Assembly: GCF_041260155.1 (NCBI RefSeq)
Contig: NC_091929.1
Coordinates: forward strand, 45,056,244-45,120,243
Direction: 5' to 3'
Length of the DNA stretch: 64,000 nucleotides
Source: Ptychodera flava
Lineage: Eukaryota > Hemichordata > Enteropneusta > Ptychoderidae
In this document: piece by piece, positions 24,401-34,263 of the stretch
Numbering within the stretch: position 1 is the stretch's first letter
Layout of the letters: each line of letters starts with the position of its first letter
Notes under the pieces: generated by a model
What the model was told of the DNA's origin: nothing
Seen by the model: the letters and a program-made list of their open reading frames with translations, nothing else
The model's database searches: none
Translations under genes and position numbers: made by a program

Positions 24401-27400
24401 TTACGGCTTGCATGGACTTCAAACACCGTCTTGCTGTATCTGAAAAGAGAAAGTTTGCTGTTTTCGCAGCGACATTTCAGGATGATGGCCAATACATGTT
24501 AGGCATTTAGGTTCTCTTGTCGAGTTATTAGCTTCTCTAGTCAAAACTTTTACATGGCGATTCTGATAGAGTATATAGGGAAAACACGTTTCCTATATAC
24601 AACAAAGCCAAGTCCATAAAATATTGGCGAACACTCTGCTTAACAACCATCTTCATTTGTATTGTGTTTTAAATGCTATATGGACCCGGAATTGAACCTC
24701 AAACTAAGATATTTTCTGTTAGCTTAAAATATCTTCATTGTGCTTTAAAACTACAAATTAAAATTCGTAACTTACCATCCAACTTACTTACAGCAAAAAA
24801 CAGGATGGTTGGACAGTCTCATATACATTACGTTTACTTTTTTGTACGTGGCACACAAGTTTTGTAGATAACATTGTAGATAAAAAGAATCGACTCATTT
24901 GAGTGTCTGGATAGAACACACATGGGAATTGCTAAATTACTAAGCTACTGCAGTGAACTGCAATAAAACTGCTCACACTAATTGGTTTCAGCTGTAGCCA
25001 GCTGGCAGATTAGCGTGTAGTGTGTTATAACTGGGCAGTTTCTGTTTCACCCGTGGCCACTTTAGAGTTGACCGAGGTTACTTGATACAGACAAAAAATG
25101 TTTCACCCGTGGCCACTTTAGAGTTGACCGAGGTTACTTGATACAGACAAAAAATTCTGCTTGTCCAAAGGCAAAACTAGCTCTGTCTGGGGTTGTAAGC
25201 TTAAATAAGTTACGATTGGCACCCTGTGTACAATGTAACATTACCATGCACTGGTCCATGTACAAATCTTGTTTATTTCAACTTCCCCAGACAAACTGTC
25301 TGCTTGGGACATACAATGTTGTCTACTTTGCCAGCTGGCTACAGCTGAAAATAGTGTGAGCAGTTTTATTGCAGTTCACTGCAGTAGCTTAGTAATTTAG
25401 CAATTCCCATGTGTGTTCTATCCAGACACTCAAATGAGTCGGTTCTTTTTATCTACAATGTTATCTACAAAACTTGTGTGCCACTTACAAAAAAAGTAAA
25501 CGTAATGTATATGATACTGTCCAACCATCCTGTTTTTTGCTGTAAGACATGTCTGCCAAGAAAACCGCTTAGTCTGATCCTAACAGCTGAAATATTACTT
25601 TGTCAACGTGCTTTATTCAAAGTCTCGTTAAGAATTCTTTTCGCGAAACCATGGTTGGCGTTTAAATTTATGTTGACTTGTTTACAGCGAGGTTTATTCA
25701 TGGATTCTACCGTTCTTGGAGGATACTTGGACAACGTCGATACACGTAGATTCCTGGGTGTCACTGATTATACTCGGCTTAGAAATGCACTTGCATATCT
25801 TCTTATGGCTGAGGTAAGATTCTCTATATCATTAATACCTGAACCTACGGAGCAATGGAAGATTGACAGGCAATGCGCTTTGCCAAAGTTGAAATGCACA
25901 AATTTATTGATGTAATTCGTGACAAATTACATCCGATACTCTTTAACAGTGTGTTAACAGTGTAAGTCTTTATATAAATACGCTCCATTAGACTCTGTAA
26001 CACTCATGATGCATTGCGTCTCCGATTAGAACTTGCGTAATACAATTCTAGTTGTGAACCTGCTCGCCTTAAATCGTTCCGATATGAAGAGGAAAGAAAC
26101 TATGGAAAGCTTGACTCCGTTTTTGATTATTGTAAAAGTTTGACACTTTAATTCAAGTTCGTTTTATCAATTCCACCAATTGATATGCATTTAACAGCAG
26201 TTGCAGGCCATGCTAAATGTACTCGATGAACTCGATGAAAAAAGAATGTCTGATCTTTTCTGCAGCTCCAGCAATTCAAAAAACGCAAGAAAATACCCTT
26301 TTTCATTGTGACCGAACTACTTACAACTACGCGTACACAGGACCTTCGCTGGTATGCATGACCTTCGTTGGCATGTTCATATACATAAAAACAGCTGAGC
26401 GAATAACAAGACTAATGACAATCTGAAACGACATTATGACTATGGTCAAAATTTTGTTGTTTGCAGTTAGTTCACAGGCATTGCACTTAGTTACAAGTAC
26501 AGTTGTACCTAAAACATACAAACGAACGCATTGAAAATTTGTATCTTGCCGACACCTATCATCATTCACGGCCTGTCCCATACGGTGCAGTGTTTTCATT
26601 ATCGTCTACGCTGCTAAAGTTTAAGATACCGGCTGACAGTGCATCATGATAGAACCGCTTTACTACAAGTTTCCTGTTGGTGAATCTAGGTGGTGAATTA
26701 TATCGTTTACAGCCATAAATGAGCCACAAAAATACAACCGCACTGAAAATATTCGCGACAGACAAGGTGCACATACAGTATTATATTTGTACCTGTCAGT
26801 GAGATTCACAGGTCATAATCGTGTCATTGAGGTGGCACCGGTGTGGGTTTCAGATACAATGTAAGATACTAAGGAAAGTCAACCTTTCGTTTAGGTTGTT
26901 AAATGAAGTTTAGTTCTATTTATGCAAGCCAGGACCGAAAATATACGAGCGGACGACGTAAATACCTTGAAATGTTGCATTCGTACAGCAACAAAATCAA
27001 GAACGAGTTACGACGATACAGCTTACAGTGTACTCACTTCATGTTTTCCACTATCCGATCACAAATTCCTTTCTAAGATGGTAAAATCGGCATATTTGAC
27101 GTCTGGGAACATGTATAATTCTTCGACATAAATCGACTGGTACTGTGCATTCATAGATGTCGCAGAGCTGCTTGCTCTTTGCTCTCATCTGTTCATACTC
27201 GATAGAGTTTGAACTCGAACGCTGCCGTGGCGCGAGTATTTTGGCGGCCTCATAACTTTCACGCAGGGATGAATTTATGTATCAAAACACGAAAACACAG
27301 TCATTTTACCAAACTCCAGCCTATGTTTTACGTCCAACGTCATCGTGAATTCAAAATAAATCTTCTTCAAATTGTGAAAACCTGTGTCGACATCTTAATA

Positions 27401-30400
27401 TTCAAATTGTTCGCTTCAAAAGTACTACATAAACCCTCCCTCGAAGTGGGATGGCTCAATAGCGGAATATTATCAAGATGTGATACGGTTGTCATCACTC
27501 CTTAGCAACCAAATGTTTATAAGTACAGCAAGGAGCAAGCAAGGTCGATTTCAGTTGATTTCGTCGCTAATTTCGGAACGTCCGTAGGAAAACAGCCATA
27601 ACCAAAGCATGCATGTATGATAAAGGGGTTATTATACGAAGTTTGGGCCATACCGCGTCGTATTCTCGTGACGTGTCCGCATTTCTACTCGTTGCTGCGC
27701 AACTCGTCAAAATATGGACACATCATTTGAAAACGACGCGGTATCGCCCAAACTTCGTGTAAATACTGTAATGCAACGCATCGATATCGCGATTACATAT
27801 CGAACTTAAAATATTTTACATGCAAAATCGCTTAAAATGAACTTTAAATATTATGTAGTTGTTACATCGCCGACGGTATTTATACAAACTCGTTATTTGT
27901 GAGTTCATCGAGTTGCACAACACTAAAATTTAACAATCAAAGCCAATCTCACGCTATACAATTGTTTTACATTACGGCGCGTTGAGCTCTCAAGCAAAAA
28001 TGTACGCAACGCGCAGGTCTTCTTCTTGAGAATGTAAACCCTGGCTCCAGCCAATCAGATTGCCGGATTCCAGCTAAGCATGCGGCCTCAGGTTTCCTTT
28101 TACAGTTTAAAGTTTTCGCAAAAGGTTAATATTTTCTGTTCGAAATAATTTGTCACCCTCATGTTTTTGTATTTACCGTGCTCTTTTCGTTATATTTTGT
28201 ACACTGTATATGTAGTGGATTCCATTTCTCTACTATGGGACTGAACAAGGACCGCAGTTTACAGGTGGAAGTGGCTCCTCAAACCACGAATCACTTTGGC
28301 CATACTACATAGAAGAGAGGAGTCTATATCAGGTTAGAGGAGAATCTCTTACTTATGAGCTTTTTGTATGGGAAAATATATCGAAATAAGATTCTTGATA
28401 TACTTTGAGACGATTTTCGAAGGGAACACTAATGATTGGTTGACTCGATTACTTGAATACTACCGTATTTGTAAATGGATTAATGGAGAGAAGAGCACTG
28501 GATGGATAGATTGACGCAAGGCAACGTAATAGATAGCTGGATGAATAGATTGATAGGTGGATGGATGGATGGATGGATTGACAGGGAGACGGACGGACGG
28601 ACTGAACGTTTGTCAGATTGATAGAGGGACGGGGACAGATATACTTACAGGGGGAAATGGTGAATTTAACAGAGGGACGGTAGGATATATAGCTGACATT
28701 AGGGAGAAATAAACAATGAAACGAAAAAGCCGGTACCTTTAAAAATCGATGTCGTCAATTATCTTATCATACAAGTATATTGATCGCGGAAATAAAGCAA
28801 TTGATCGTTCAAGAAATAACCTTTCTATGTTCGCAATATAGCAAGGTTGGAACTCGAATAAAGTATTAGTCAGAGAAAATTTAGGTTTGACATTCAACGC
28901 CAGACTTTCAACATACCTTTCTTATATAGTAGCATAAAAAAAAACACCTCATCAATGGGTATACCCTCACTGTTGACCAGTTCTCTCTCTAGGTCAACTT
29001 ACCATCAATCACGCATATGTATTTAAAATGATCAAAATCTTGTATTAAATCGCCACTGGCTGTGACGTGGTTTATTGCTTAAGTGCTTTGTCGTCTAGAA
29101 GATATTTGCCTCAATCTCTCCGTTGGAAAGGGTTTAATGAATGATGTAAGTCCAACACTCATCGTTGGATAAAATGCTGATTGATTCCAAATCAGTAACT
29201 GTTCTTTATTTACCCACCAGTTCATATCGACCATCCTCAAGCATCGAAAAAGCCTATTTGGGTCTGCAGTCAGCGATTATCAAAACGTTGCCCAAGTGGA
29301 TTGCTCCTACGACGAAGAGTTTTATTCTTTCACAAGAAAAACGGTAGGTTTAAACAAATATACAGAGAGAAAAGGAACCGTATCATATTCACAAGCCAAG
29401 TTTGTCGACTCCGAACAAAAAATACGGGATTTATTCTCTGGTCGTTCTACGTACAATAACCCGCGTCTATGTCATCACTTTGGTGCGTCGGACTTTTTTG
29501 CGTCGATCTTCGGTGTGCTCGTCCATGTAAACAAACAACACGGCGGCAAGTAGTTCTTCCGAGATCAAAAAGTGTCTGACGTGAAAATATCGTAATCATT
29601 AGTCATTTAGAGTCTGAAAAATACATCCAAGAGGCAAATTTTGAGTCCTTGTGTTTTCGTATTGTTGCCAATATGCATCGGGGTTCGTATTCGTATAGAC
29701 CCCGCCGACGCCTAAACTTACGACGCATTGTGTACTTTCATGTGGTAGACATATGACTTCCACTGCAACAAGGGATCAAGTGCGGTATCCAGGCCTCCAA
29801 AAGTCATGTAATGAAATCGATATTTTCATAGACTTCGAAAACACAAGGGTGTACCGCCTGTATATTCCTAAGGAATTATATGAATTATTTGCGGAAACAA
29901 TGAACTCGAAGCTAGTGCCGTTACCGTGGGTTCCGTAAGCATTGTAACCAGGGTCAAATGATTGACAACTTTCCCACGGCTTATATTATTTCTAAAGCAG
30001 TACAAAAGTTTAAAGCGGAATTGTCACCGTAAACTTATTTAAATTGCATGTGATAAGTATATTATTCCCTAATATTTTTCTTCGTTCAACTCGGAAAATA
30101 CGAGTGATGTATTTATGACCGTGTCACCACTCGTCTTCGACTCGTGGTGACACGGTCATCACGTCACTCGCATTTTCCTTTGCTGAACAAAGAAATACAT
30201 TAGGGAACATATCGAATTATAGGTGGCGACAATAAAACGAGTATGCAGTTATAAATGTATGTATAATAAGACAAAAAGACCAGGAAAATTAGGAGCCAAA
30301 AGAAAATAAGACTGAGACAGAGTGAAATAGTTAAACGCCTCCCTCTATATACTTGTTAGAAATTATGAAGAAAACATAAAGAGATTGCTAGAAGGTGTCG

Positions 30401-30587
30401 TTCCGATAAAACACCGTTTTACATATACTAAGGTAATGAACGCAGTAAGTATGTATGGCAATTGTTACTCGTTTCATGCATTCATCTGATCGTAATTCAT
30501 GAGTTGAATTCGAGTAATTGGTATCAAACGTACTCGATGTTCTCATTTTTATTGTAATATTGCTTTGCATCGAACAGGATTGCAAAG

Positions 30588-30674
<87 letters not shown>

Positions 30675-32314
30675 ATAATAATATACATACATATAAATTG
30701 AGAACACATATACCTTTGTTACCGATTTAGTAATTATTACTTTGTAACACGATTGGAACTAAATTGGGATAATTGGATTGGCACAATTTCTCAAGAATTT
30801 TAGAAATTTGTCTAATATTACACCATATTTGCTTACCATCTTTAAAATTTTATTCAAAATTTACGATGCTGTTGAAATGTTATGAGTAAGAATCAGTGCA
30901 TGATAGTATCTAATGCAATATTGTTCAAAACATTTGAACAATATTCATATTTGAATGAAAATATGAGAGTTTGTCGGTAGTTTCCTCATTACTAAAACAC
31001 ATGTAATAATTTCAGTTTGTCACTTTTCCTCAATCAAAATGAAGATTTTCGATTGATTTACTGTTTAGTCAGGCAGGGTCATTTAAAATGTGCCCTGACT
31101 CAATTTAATGTTTAGGAAGCCTTAAATTCACGAAAAAGTCAGGGGCATTTCAAAAGTGTCCTGACTCAAAAGTCGTTGATAAGAGAAATTTTAAGCATTT
31201 TGTCTCGTTTCTTTGGTACATTTACATAAGAATGAACTTTTTTCATGAAAATGAAACCGATGAAAGAAGTATGCAATAATCGTTGTGTTTTCGTTGTTTT
31301 GTTCGATGAGAACAAAATGTCAAATTTTACAATATTCTATCATTTTGTAAAATTTCAGCTGTAAAAATTTCGATTTTGGTACATTTTCCTAATAATTACT
31401 CTCATCCAATTATCCCAAATTAGTTCCAATCGTGTTGTTGGTTACACGCAATCACGCTATTATCAGATGGATGAATTTTAAAATCGCTTGAATGTGTACA
31501 ATTATGTTACATATCAAACTCAAATATTCGCATTTTATGTTTTATTTTATTCTTTTAACAGACATTAATAATCATATCAAATAAGGGATATACACAATCA
31601 AGTCACCCGTTAACCATAGAAAACCATCCCTTCGACAAAGGAACAGGTAAAATCAAAGATAGAGATATAATGTTTACCTTCTTACTTTTCCTTTCTGTGT
31701 ACAATTATACCAAAGTTTAACATTCATGCATATTATAACCCTGACATACCAAGTTAGTCTCAAACTTTCTGAAATTTGCATGAACTTTAAGTGCTTTAGG
31801 CTGGCTTTCATGTATTATTGGAGCGGTGCAGTTAGGCTCTGAAAGATATAAGAACGACGCCAAGATACCAATCTTTTATTGTAAGTTTTTCTAAAAATTA
31901 AAAAAACTACACCATCTTGGCAATGATTTACTGATTGTTACAATGTACCTACACGGACAGACGCTTATAATGAACTGGTCACATGGGCAGCCACAACAAA
32001 AAATTCGAATTTCTCTTAATACGTTCCCCTTTTCATGTTTTTACTTAACCCCTTGTCTGGTTTATTATTATTTTAGGAAATAACGTATTCAGTGTTTATT
32101 TTCGGTTTTATTTTATTGCTTTTCAGAGCTGGTAAACATCTTTAATTCGGCTGATAAGGTCACTGTAAAGGATGATGGTACCATCTCTATCATACTAAAA
32201 AACGCCGAACCAAAAATATACAGCGGAGGAGCAATGCTTGGCCAATCTCTCGTGCTTATCCTGGCCATATGTGTGTCGGTTTTATACGAGATTACTGAGC
32301 ATTGGAAGATTTAG
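15338..32314 (+). CDS. Copy B: GPI-tailed amylase-fold (GH13) protein, probable pseudoenzyme
   Basis: Eleven exons (15338-15453, 21904-22024, 22412-22595, 23181-23301, 23703-23831, 24101-24310, 25688-25813, 28216-28332, 29221-29343, 31562-31646, 32127-32314) sum to 1520 nt. Adding the one base missing from exon 1 relative to copy C gives 507 codons with stop, close to the ~500 residues of fungal Taka-amylase. Order: signal peptide, (beta/alpha)8 barrel with the QC...C cysteine pair, C-terminal beta domain, hydrophobic tail after KIYSGG. Family knowledge says GH13 needs Asp, Glu and Asp. Here region I is DLVIRN (normally DxxxNH), region II GFCLD (the invariant Arg is Cys; nucleophile Asp kept), region III IGHA (Glu replaced by His) and region IV DNVD (His replaced by Val, Asp kept). 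Hydrolysis is therefore unlikely; a binding or structural role at the cell surface is inferred. Confidence 0.8.
15454..18480. other. Copy B intron 1, first part
   Basis: It holds the rest of the left duplication half (to 16800). Around 17700-18480 no feature is recognised. ORFs on either strand are short and unsupported. Confidence 0.5.
18481..20160 (+). repeat. Right half of the tandem duplication (exon 1 lost)
   Basis: It matches 14640-16800, but jumps from the equivalent of 15181 to that of 15685 at about 19088-19097, so the segment with exon 1 is missing. A tRNA-like SINE (18749-18832) is present here and absent at the matching place near 14945. The minus-strand frames at 16559-16798 and 19815-20160 are similar to each other because of the duplication; no domain is seen in them. 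Confidence 0.8.
18749..18832 (+). mobile_element. tRNA-derived SINE head
   Basis: GGAATTTGGCCGAGCGGTTC carries a Pol III A box and GTTAGTTCAAACCG a B-box-like motif, with ~65 bp between. It resembles the tandem copies at 41184-41640 (TTTAGCCGAGCGGTTCTCTC, GGTTCGAACCC). The spacing and A box recall a Ser/Leu-type tRNA with a long variable arm. Confidence 0.65.
20161..21903. other. Copy B intron 1, last part
   Basis: AT-rich, no gene recognised. Part near 20310-20490 resembles 12520-12660 in inverted or degenerate form of the dispersed repeat. Confidence 0.4.
21904..22024 (+). CDS. Copy B exon 2: first barrel strand and disulfide
   Basis: The acceptor is TTACAG and the donor GTAAGA. It encodes VVTDRLAHTSKSPTLQC, then CGGTFKGIQRELDYIADLG. 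The TDR(F/L)A motif and the Cys pair before GGT(F/W) match the start of fungal alpha-amylases (LTDRFA, YCGGTW). The last codon is split, phase 1. Confidence 0.85.
22412..22595 (+). CDS. Copy B exon 3: barrel with altered subsite -1 residues
   Basis: It encodes GVNAIRISPF, NYLGRWTLDIYKIN, FGTRQDLIDLVQACHSRD and IWVMAD. In Taka-amylase the matching block is HGYW; the His and Tyr that contact sugar are Leu and Arg here. The match to the fungal DIYS(L/I)NxxYGTxxDL block is otherwise strong. The donor is GTGAGT, phase 2. Confidence 0.85.
22596..23180. other. Copy B intron 3
   Basis: AT-rich with no feature seen. Confidence 0.5.
23181..23301 (+). CDS. Copy B exon 4: region I and domain B
   Basis: Joined to exon 3 it reads [14 protein letters not shown], aligned with MVDVVANHMGYDG of fungal enzymes. 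The Asn (calcium ligand) and His (substrate) are replaced by Arg and Asn. It continues to FDKFVPFDKEEHYDNFN, matching the FKPFSSQDYFH area. The donor is GTAAGT, phase 0. Confidence 0.85.
23579..23724 (+). repeat. 73 bp tandem duplication across the exon 5 acceptor
   Basis: Units 23579-23651 and 23652-23724 differ at one base (GCTTTTG against GTTTTTG). Each contains TTTGCAG plus the first 22 nt of exon 5, so two equal acceptors lie 73 bp apart. Only the second keeps the frame. Confidence 0.9.
23703..23831 (+). CDS. Copy B exon 5: region II with nucleophile Asp
   Basis: It encodes NWANYLPRLDHTN, LINWVREVATDYDIDG and FCLDDVDG. The Asp of FCLD aligns with the catalytic nucleophile of GH13 (GLRID). 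The invariant Arg two residues before is Cys; copy C keeps Arg (FRLD). The Lys-His pair after it is Asp-Gly. The donor is GTAAGT. Confidence 0.85.
24101..24310 (+). CDS. Copy B exon 6: region III, catalytic Glu replaced by His
   Basis: The acceptor is TTAAAG. It encodes IRKDFLEELNNSTEIFIIGH, then ASARGDSLAEYQPALDAVFD and GYYRIPDELALR. The IIGH block aligns with CIGE of Taka-amylase, whose Glu is the acid/base. NNST is a possible N-glycosylation site. The donor is GTAAGT. Confidence 0.85.
24311..24785. other. Copy B intron 6, before the foldback element
   Basis: No gene or repeat recognised. Confidence 0.45.
24786..25546. mobile_element. 760 bp foldback (long inverted repeat) element
   Basis: The left arm 24786-25009 begins CTTACAGCAAAAAACAGGAT and includes ATTACGTTTACTTTTTT, GACTCATTTGAGTGTCTGG and CTGCAGTGAACTGCAATAAA. 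The right arm 25329-25546 is its reverse complement and ends CCTGTTTTTTGCTGTAAG. The arms are ~220 bp with few mismatches; the centre has a 56 bp tandem repeat. No coding content is seen. It sits in copy B intron 6. Confidence 0.9.
25043..25154 (+). repeat. 56 bp tandem duplication in the foldback centre
   Basis: TGTTTCACCCGTGGCCACTT to ACAGACAAAAAA occurs twice in direct succession (25043-25098, 25099-25154) with no visible differences. Confidence 0.9.
25688..25813 (+). CDS. Copy B exon 7: region IV
   Basis: The acceptor is TTTACAG. It encodes RGLFMDSTVLGGYLDNVDTR, then RFLGVTDYTRLRNALAYL and LMAE. DNVDTRRF aligns with ENHDNPRF: the Asp stays, Glu becomes Asp and His becomes Val. 126 nt, phase 0 at both ends. 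The donor is GTAAGA. Confidence 0.85.
25814..28215. other. Copy B intron 7
   Basis: No gene is recognised in 2.4 kb of intron apart from the inverted repeat at 27635-27760. Frames such as 27209-27505 have no motif. Confidence 0.45.
27635..27760. repeat. Inverted repeat, ~40 bp interrupted arms
   Basis: ACGAAGTTTGGGC and ATACCGCGTCGT on the left are mirrored by ACGACGCGGTAT and GCCCAAACTTCGT on the right; GTGTCCGCAT and ATGGACAC also pair. A foldback/MITE-type hairpin. Confidence 0.8.
28216..28332 (+). CDS. Copy B exon 8: IPFLYYGTEQG block
   Basis: The acceptor is TATGTAG. It encodes WIPFLYYGTEQGPQFTGGSG, then ESLWPYYIEERSLYQ. It matches GIPIIYAGQEQ and REATW of fungal amylases, the last barrel strand and a carbohydrate-near loop. 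117 nt, phase 0 at both ends. The donor is GTTAGA, weaker than in the other exons. Confidence 0.85.
28333..29220. other. Copy B intron 8 with a GGAT/GGAC minisatellite
   Basis: At 28555-28605 there is a GGATGGATGGATGGAT to GGACGGACGGAC tract within a looser GAGGGACGG-rich area. No gene is seen. Confidence 0.6.
29221..29343 (+). CDS. Copy B exon 9: end of barrel, start of C domain
   Basis: The acceptor is CCACCAG. It encodes [20 protein letters not shown], then QNVAQVDCSYDEEFYSFTRK and T. It corresponds to the ANAIRN... and TIAMRKG part of Taka-amylase. 123 nt, phase 0 at both ends. The donor is GTAGGT. The forward frame starting at 29165 is a shadow. Confidence 0.85.
29344..30061. other. Copy B intron 9, first part
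   Basis: No motif is recognised in the short frames here. Confidence 0.4.
30062..30208. repeat. Inverted repeat with ACCGTGTCACCACTCGT stem
   Basis: The innermost stem ATGACCGTGTCACCACTCG against CGAGTGGTGACACGGTCAT is perfect. The outer arms (TTCCCTAAT...TTCGTTCA, GGAAAATACGAGTGA and complements) are imperfect. A foldback element in intron 9. Confidence 0.85.
30592..30680. repeat. (TA)n microsatellite
   Basis: About 35 uninterrupted TA units, then a broken part. Reading frames of alternating Tyr and Ile over this tract are artefacts. Confidence 0.95.
30748..31434. mobile_element. MITE-like element, long form (687 bp)
   Basis: The terminal inverted repeats are CACGATTGGAACTAA then ATTGGGATAATTGGAT on the left and their complement on the right (30748-30779, 31404-31434). 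The same ends bound a 209 bp element at 59952-60160. The interior has two related hairpins with TCAGG and CCTGACT around 31070-31170. No transposase. Confidence 0.8.
31562..31646 (+). CDS. Copy B exon 10: C-terminal beta domain
   Basis: The acceptor is AACAG and the donor GTAAAA. It encodes TLIIISNKGYTQSSHPLTIE then NHPFDKGT, similar to the IVTILSNKG strand of fungal amylases. 85 nt, leaving a split codon (phase 1). Confidence 0.85.
31647..32126. other. Copy B intron 10
   Basis: AT-rich intron; nothing further seen. Confidence 0.5.
32127..32314 (+). CDS. Copy B exon 11: beta strands and GPI-like tail
   Basis: The acceptor is TTTTCAG. It encodes ELVNIFNSADKVTVKDDGT, then AEPKIYSGGAMLG, then the hydrophobic run SLVLILAICVSVLY and a charged end EITEHWKI before TAG. 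SGG/SGGA is a plausible attachment site upstream of a hydrophobic stretch. The polar end beyond it is longer than usual for a GPI signal, so a single C-terminal membrane span is the alternative. Confidence 0.85.
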
Positions 32315-33617
32315 ATATCTCATCCACTGCTTTTCTTAATTTTTCTTCCGGTGCAGCTTAGCATCATTTGCTAAACTAATTTCCTTACAACCTGGTACAT
32401 TGCCTTGATTAATAATTTAATTATATAATGACAGATCAAGACAAGAGTTTTATAACGGAAATATTCTCTCTATCTCTCAATGCAACTTCGTTTATCGTAA
32501 AAGTATTAAACGAATGCAAGGTCATTGAGTATGTTAATTTTATTTCGAAATTAAAGGGCCTGTAGGTTTTATGATGTGAGTCCACAGTTTTCAGCTTATC
32601 AATATAACCTTTACATTTATAGACGCCATTATTATCGTTTGCAGTTGAATTCTGGTCCGTAATAAAATGCAAATGTAAACAATGACAGTTTATTGTACGT
32701 ATAAAGACGCCCTGATAGAATAGTAGAGGGTGGATGTTTTAATATGCTTTGGGACGTAGATCAAACACTTGCAATTGACAGAGAAAGCAAAATCAAATGG
32801 CGAAAATCATAAACAGTTACAACTTCTGCCCTTAAATATAACAAATGAATGATTATATTTTTACATTCATATTGTACTCCTACTGAATTCACAGAATAAC
32901 CGAATCTTGCACATATCGAGAAATATGATACAAAATTCTGCTGTGTAGAACCACGTGAGCAAATTATTATAGGTTTCAAATATCTAAAATCGTCAATATG
33001 TCAATTTGCCAAAGTACTACCAGGAATTAATCAGCCAGGGTTAAATTGCAGAGAAATAAAACAGCTTATTTTAACCAGACCACGTTTGATGTGTACACCT
33101 TTTCAAATCGATTCTTTTATTTCGTCGATGGTTTACCAACAAGAATTGATTAACCTTCATATTTGTTAGACAGGGGATTCTTTTCGGAATGGGTTTCGTC
33201 CCCAAAGTTCTACTGACTTACCACGTATTGAAAGTCCATGTTGTAACAAAATTGTCCGATCAGCATCATCATTTAAATAAATACGCCACAGGTTTCAAAT
33301 GCGTTGCAAAACCTCCAAACTGCCGATAATGACAACTTCGGAAATGGCTGCTATAACTTCCTCAACTCGCAACCATGAGTACTTTCCCTTGGTAGAATAT
33401 CCGACTGCTTCAGAAAGACCGAAACGTTTCTGATGACATCAAGTACAAAAAACAATTATTTCTTGAAACTTTAATGTAATTTTAGAATGGAATCTGACAT
33501 TCCGATGGAAAGTACATTCTCCCATCTTTATAATTGCGTTTTTCAATCGACATATGTTTAATGTTCTTTTAAAGTAATGTTGATGTTAAAATTGTATTTT
33601 ATCTTTATACTGTACAG
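32315..33617. other. Flank downstream of copy B
   Basis: No gene recognised. A clear poly(A) signal for copy B could not be singled out. Confidence 0.4.
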
Positions 33618-34263
33618 TCATATAAGATAATATACAGCGAAGGTTCACATCTGGGCCAGTCTCTCTTGTTGGTCGTGGCCATATGCCTTTTGATTTTATA
33701 CGAGACAATAAATCCTTGAACGCGCAAGGGATATACTACGATAATGGTATATATCTTAATTTCTCATGCAAAAATATATCAGTCTTTTATAAGTTTCTTC
33801 TTAGACTGAAATATTCAACCATGTGTAATTCCGAGACCATAACCATAAATGTCCCAAAGAGCCCTCACATGCATTAAATCTTTATTTTTTAATTTCCTCT
33901 TACCGGTCCAATAAAACTTCTATTAAACATAGTAGCTTTGTTGTCTCCGTATACCGTTTCTATTGAGGGAAATGTAGTGACAGGCTCAAATATTAGGTTT
34001 TGATGCAACAAGTCTGGTAAATTTGATTCGACGTTTTGCGCATACACTGAATTACACAGGGACAAACAGACAAAGTGACAGATACACGGAGAGACGCACT
34101 CTCACACACAGACAATGCTCTCTAAAACCAATGCAACTATATGCTTATACAGGTGTAAACATATTTCATCGTCTTGCACATATACTTAAGGTCAAATCAC
34201 CTGGCCTTTCTGCTGACTTCGTATCCAAGATGACATCCCTATGAAGAGTAGAGTGTTTACTTA
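33600..34263 (+). repeat. Segmental duplication of the copy C 3' end (left part)
   Basis: It matches about 61000-61540 in order: the last exon, ACGCGCAAGGGATA, CAGTCATGTGTGATT-like, GAAATGTAGTGACAGG-like, and GATGACATC...ATGAAGA. The match resumes past the nested transposons at 38402 (TTTTTTACATTT...CTATGTAACATTAATAC), equal to 61590-61620. Confidence 0.8.
33618..33719 (+). pseudogene. Orphan last-exon remnant of the amylase-like gene
   Basis: After TGTACAG the frame reads IIYSEGSHLGQSLLLVVAIC, then LLILYETINP and TGA. It is closer to copy C (SGGTHLGQSLLLVMAICLLI) than to copy B. The first part of the exon (VNIFxSxDKVTV) is missing. The following 3' flank matches that of copy C, so this is what is left of a fourth, C-like copy. 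Confidence 0.85.

Noticed and set aside
29165..29347. Forward frame with SSYRPSSSIEKAYLGLQ (also 52304-52489)
   Set aside because: It is the +1 shadow of exon 9. The exon's own frame gives the conserved FISTIL...HRK sequence and correct splice phases.
30518..30730. Tyr-Ile repeat reading frames (also near 46432-46967, 47684-48123, 50444-50635, 52472-52788)
   Set aside because: They are translations of (TA)n arrays on both strands and carry no evidence of being genes.
15338..32314. Identity as an SLC3A (rBAT/4F2hc) amino-acid transporter heavy chain
   Set aside because: Those have an N-terminal membrane span and closer likeness to bacterial alpha-glucosidases. This protein has a signal peptide, a C-terminal tail and Taka-amylase-like motifs.
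15338..32314. Identity as the classical chloride-dependent animal amylase
   Set aside because: The typical animal motifs are not seen, and the fungal-type start and disulfide pattern fit better.
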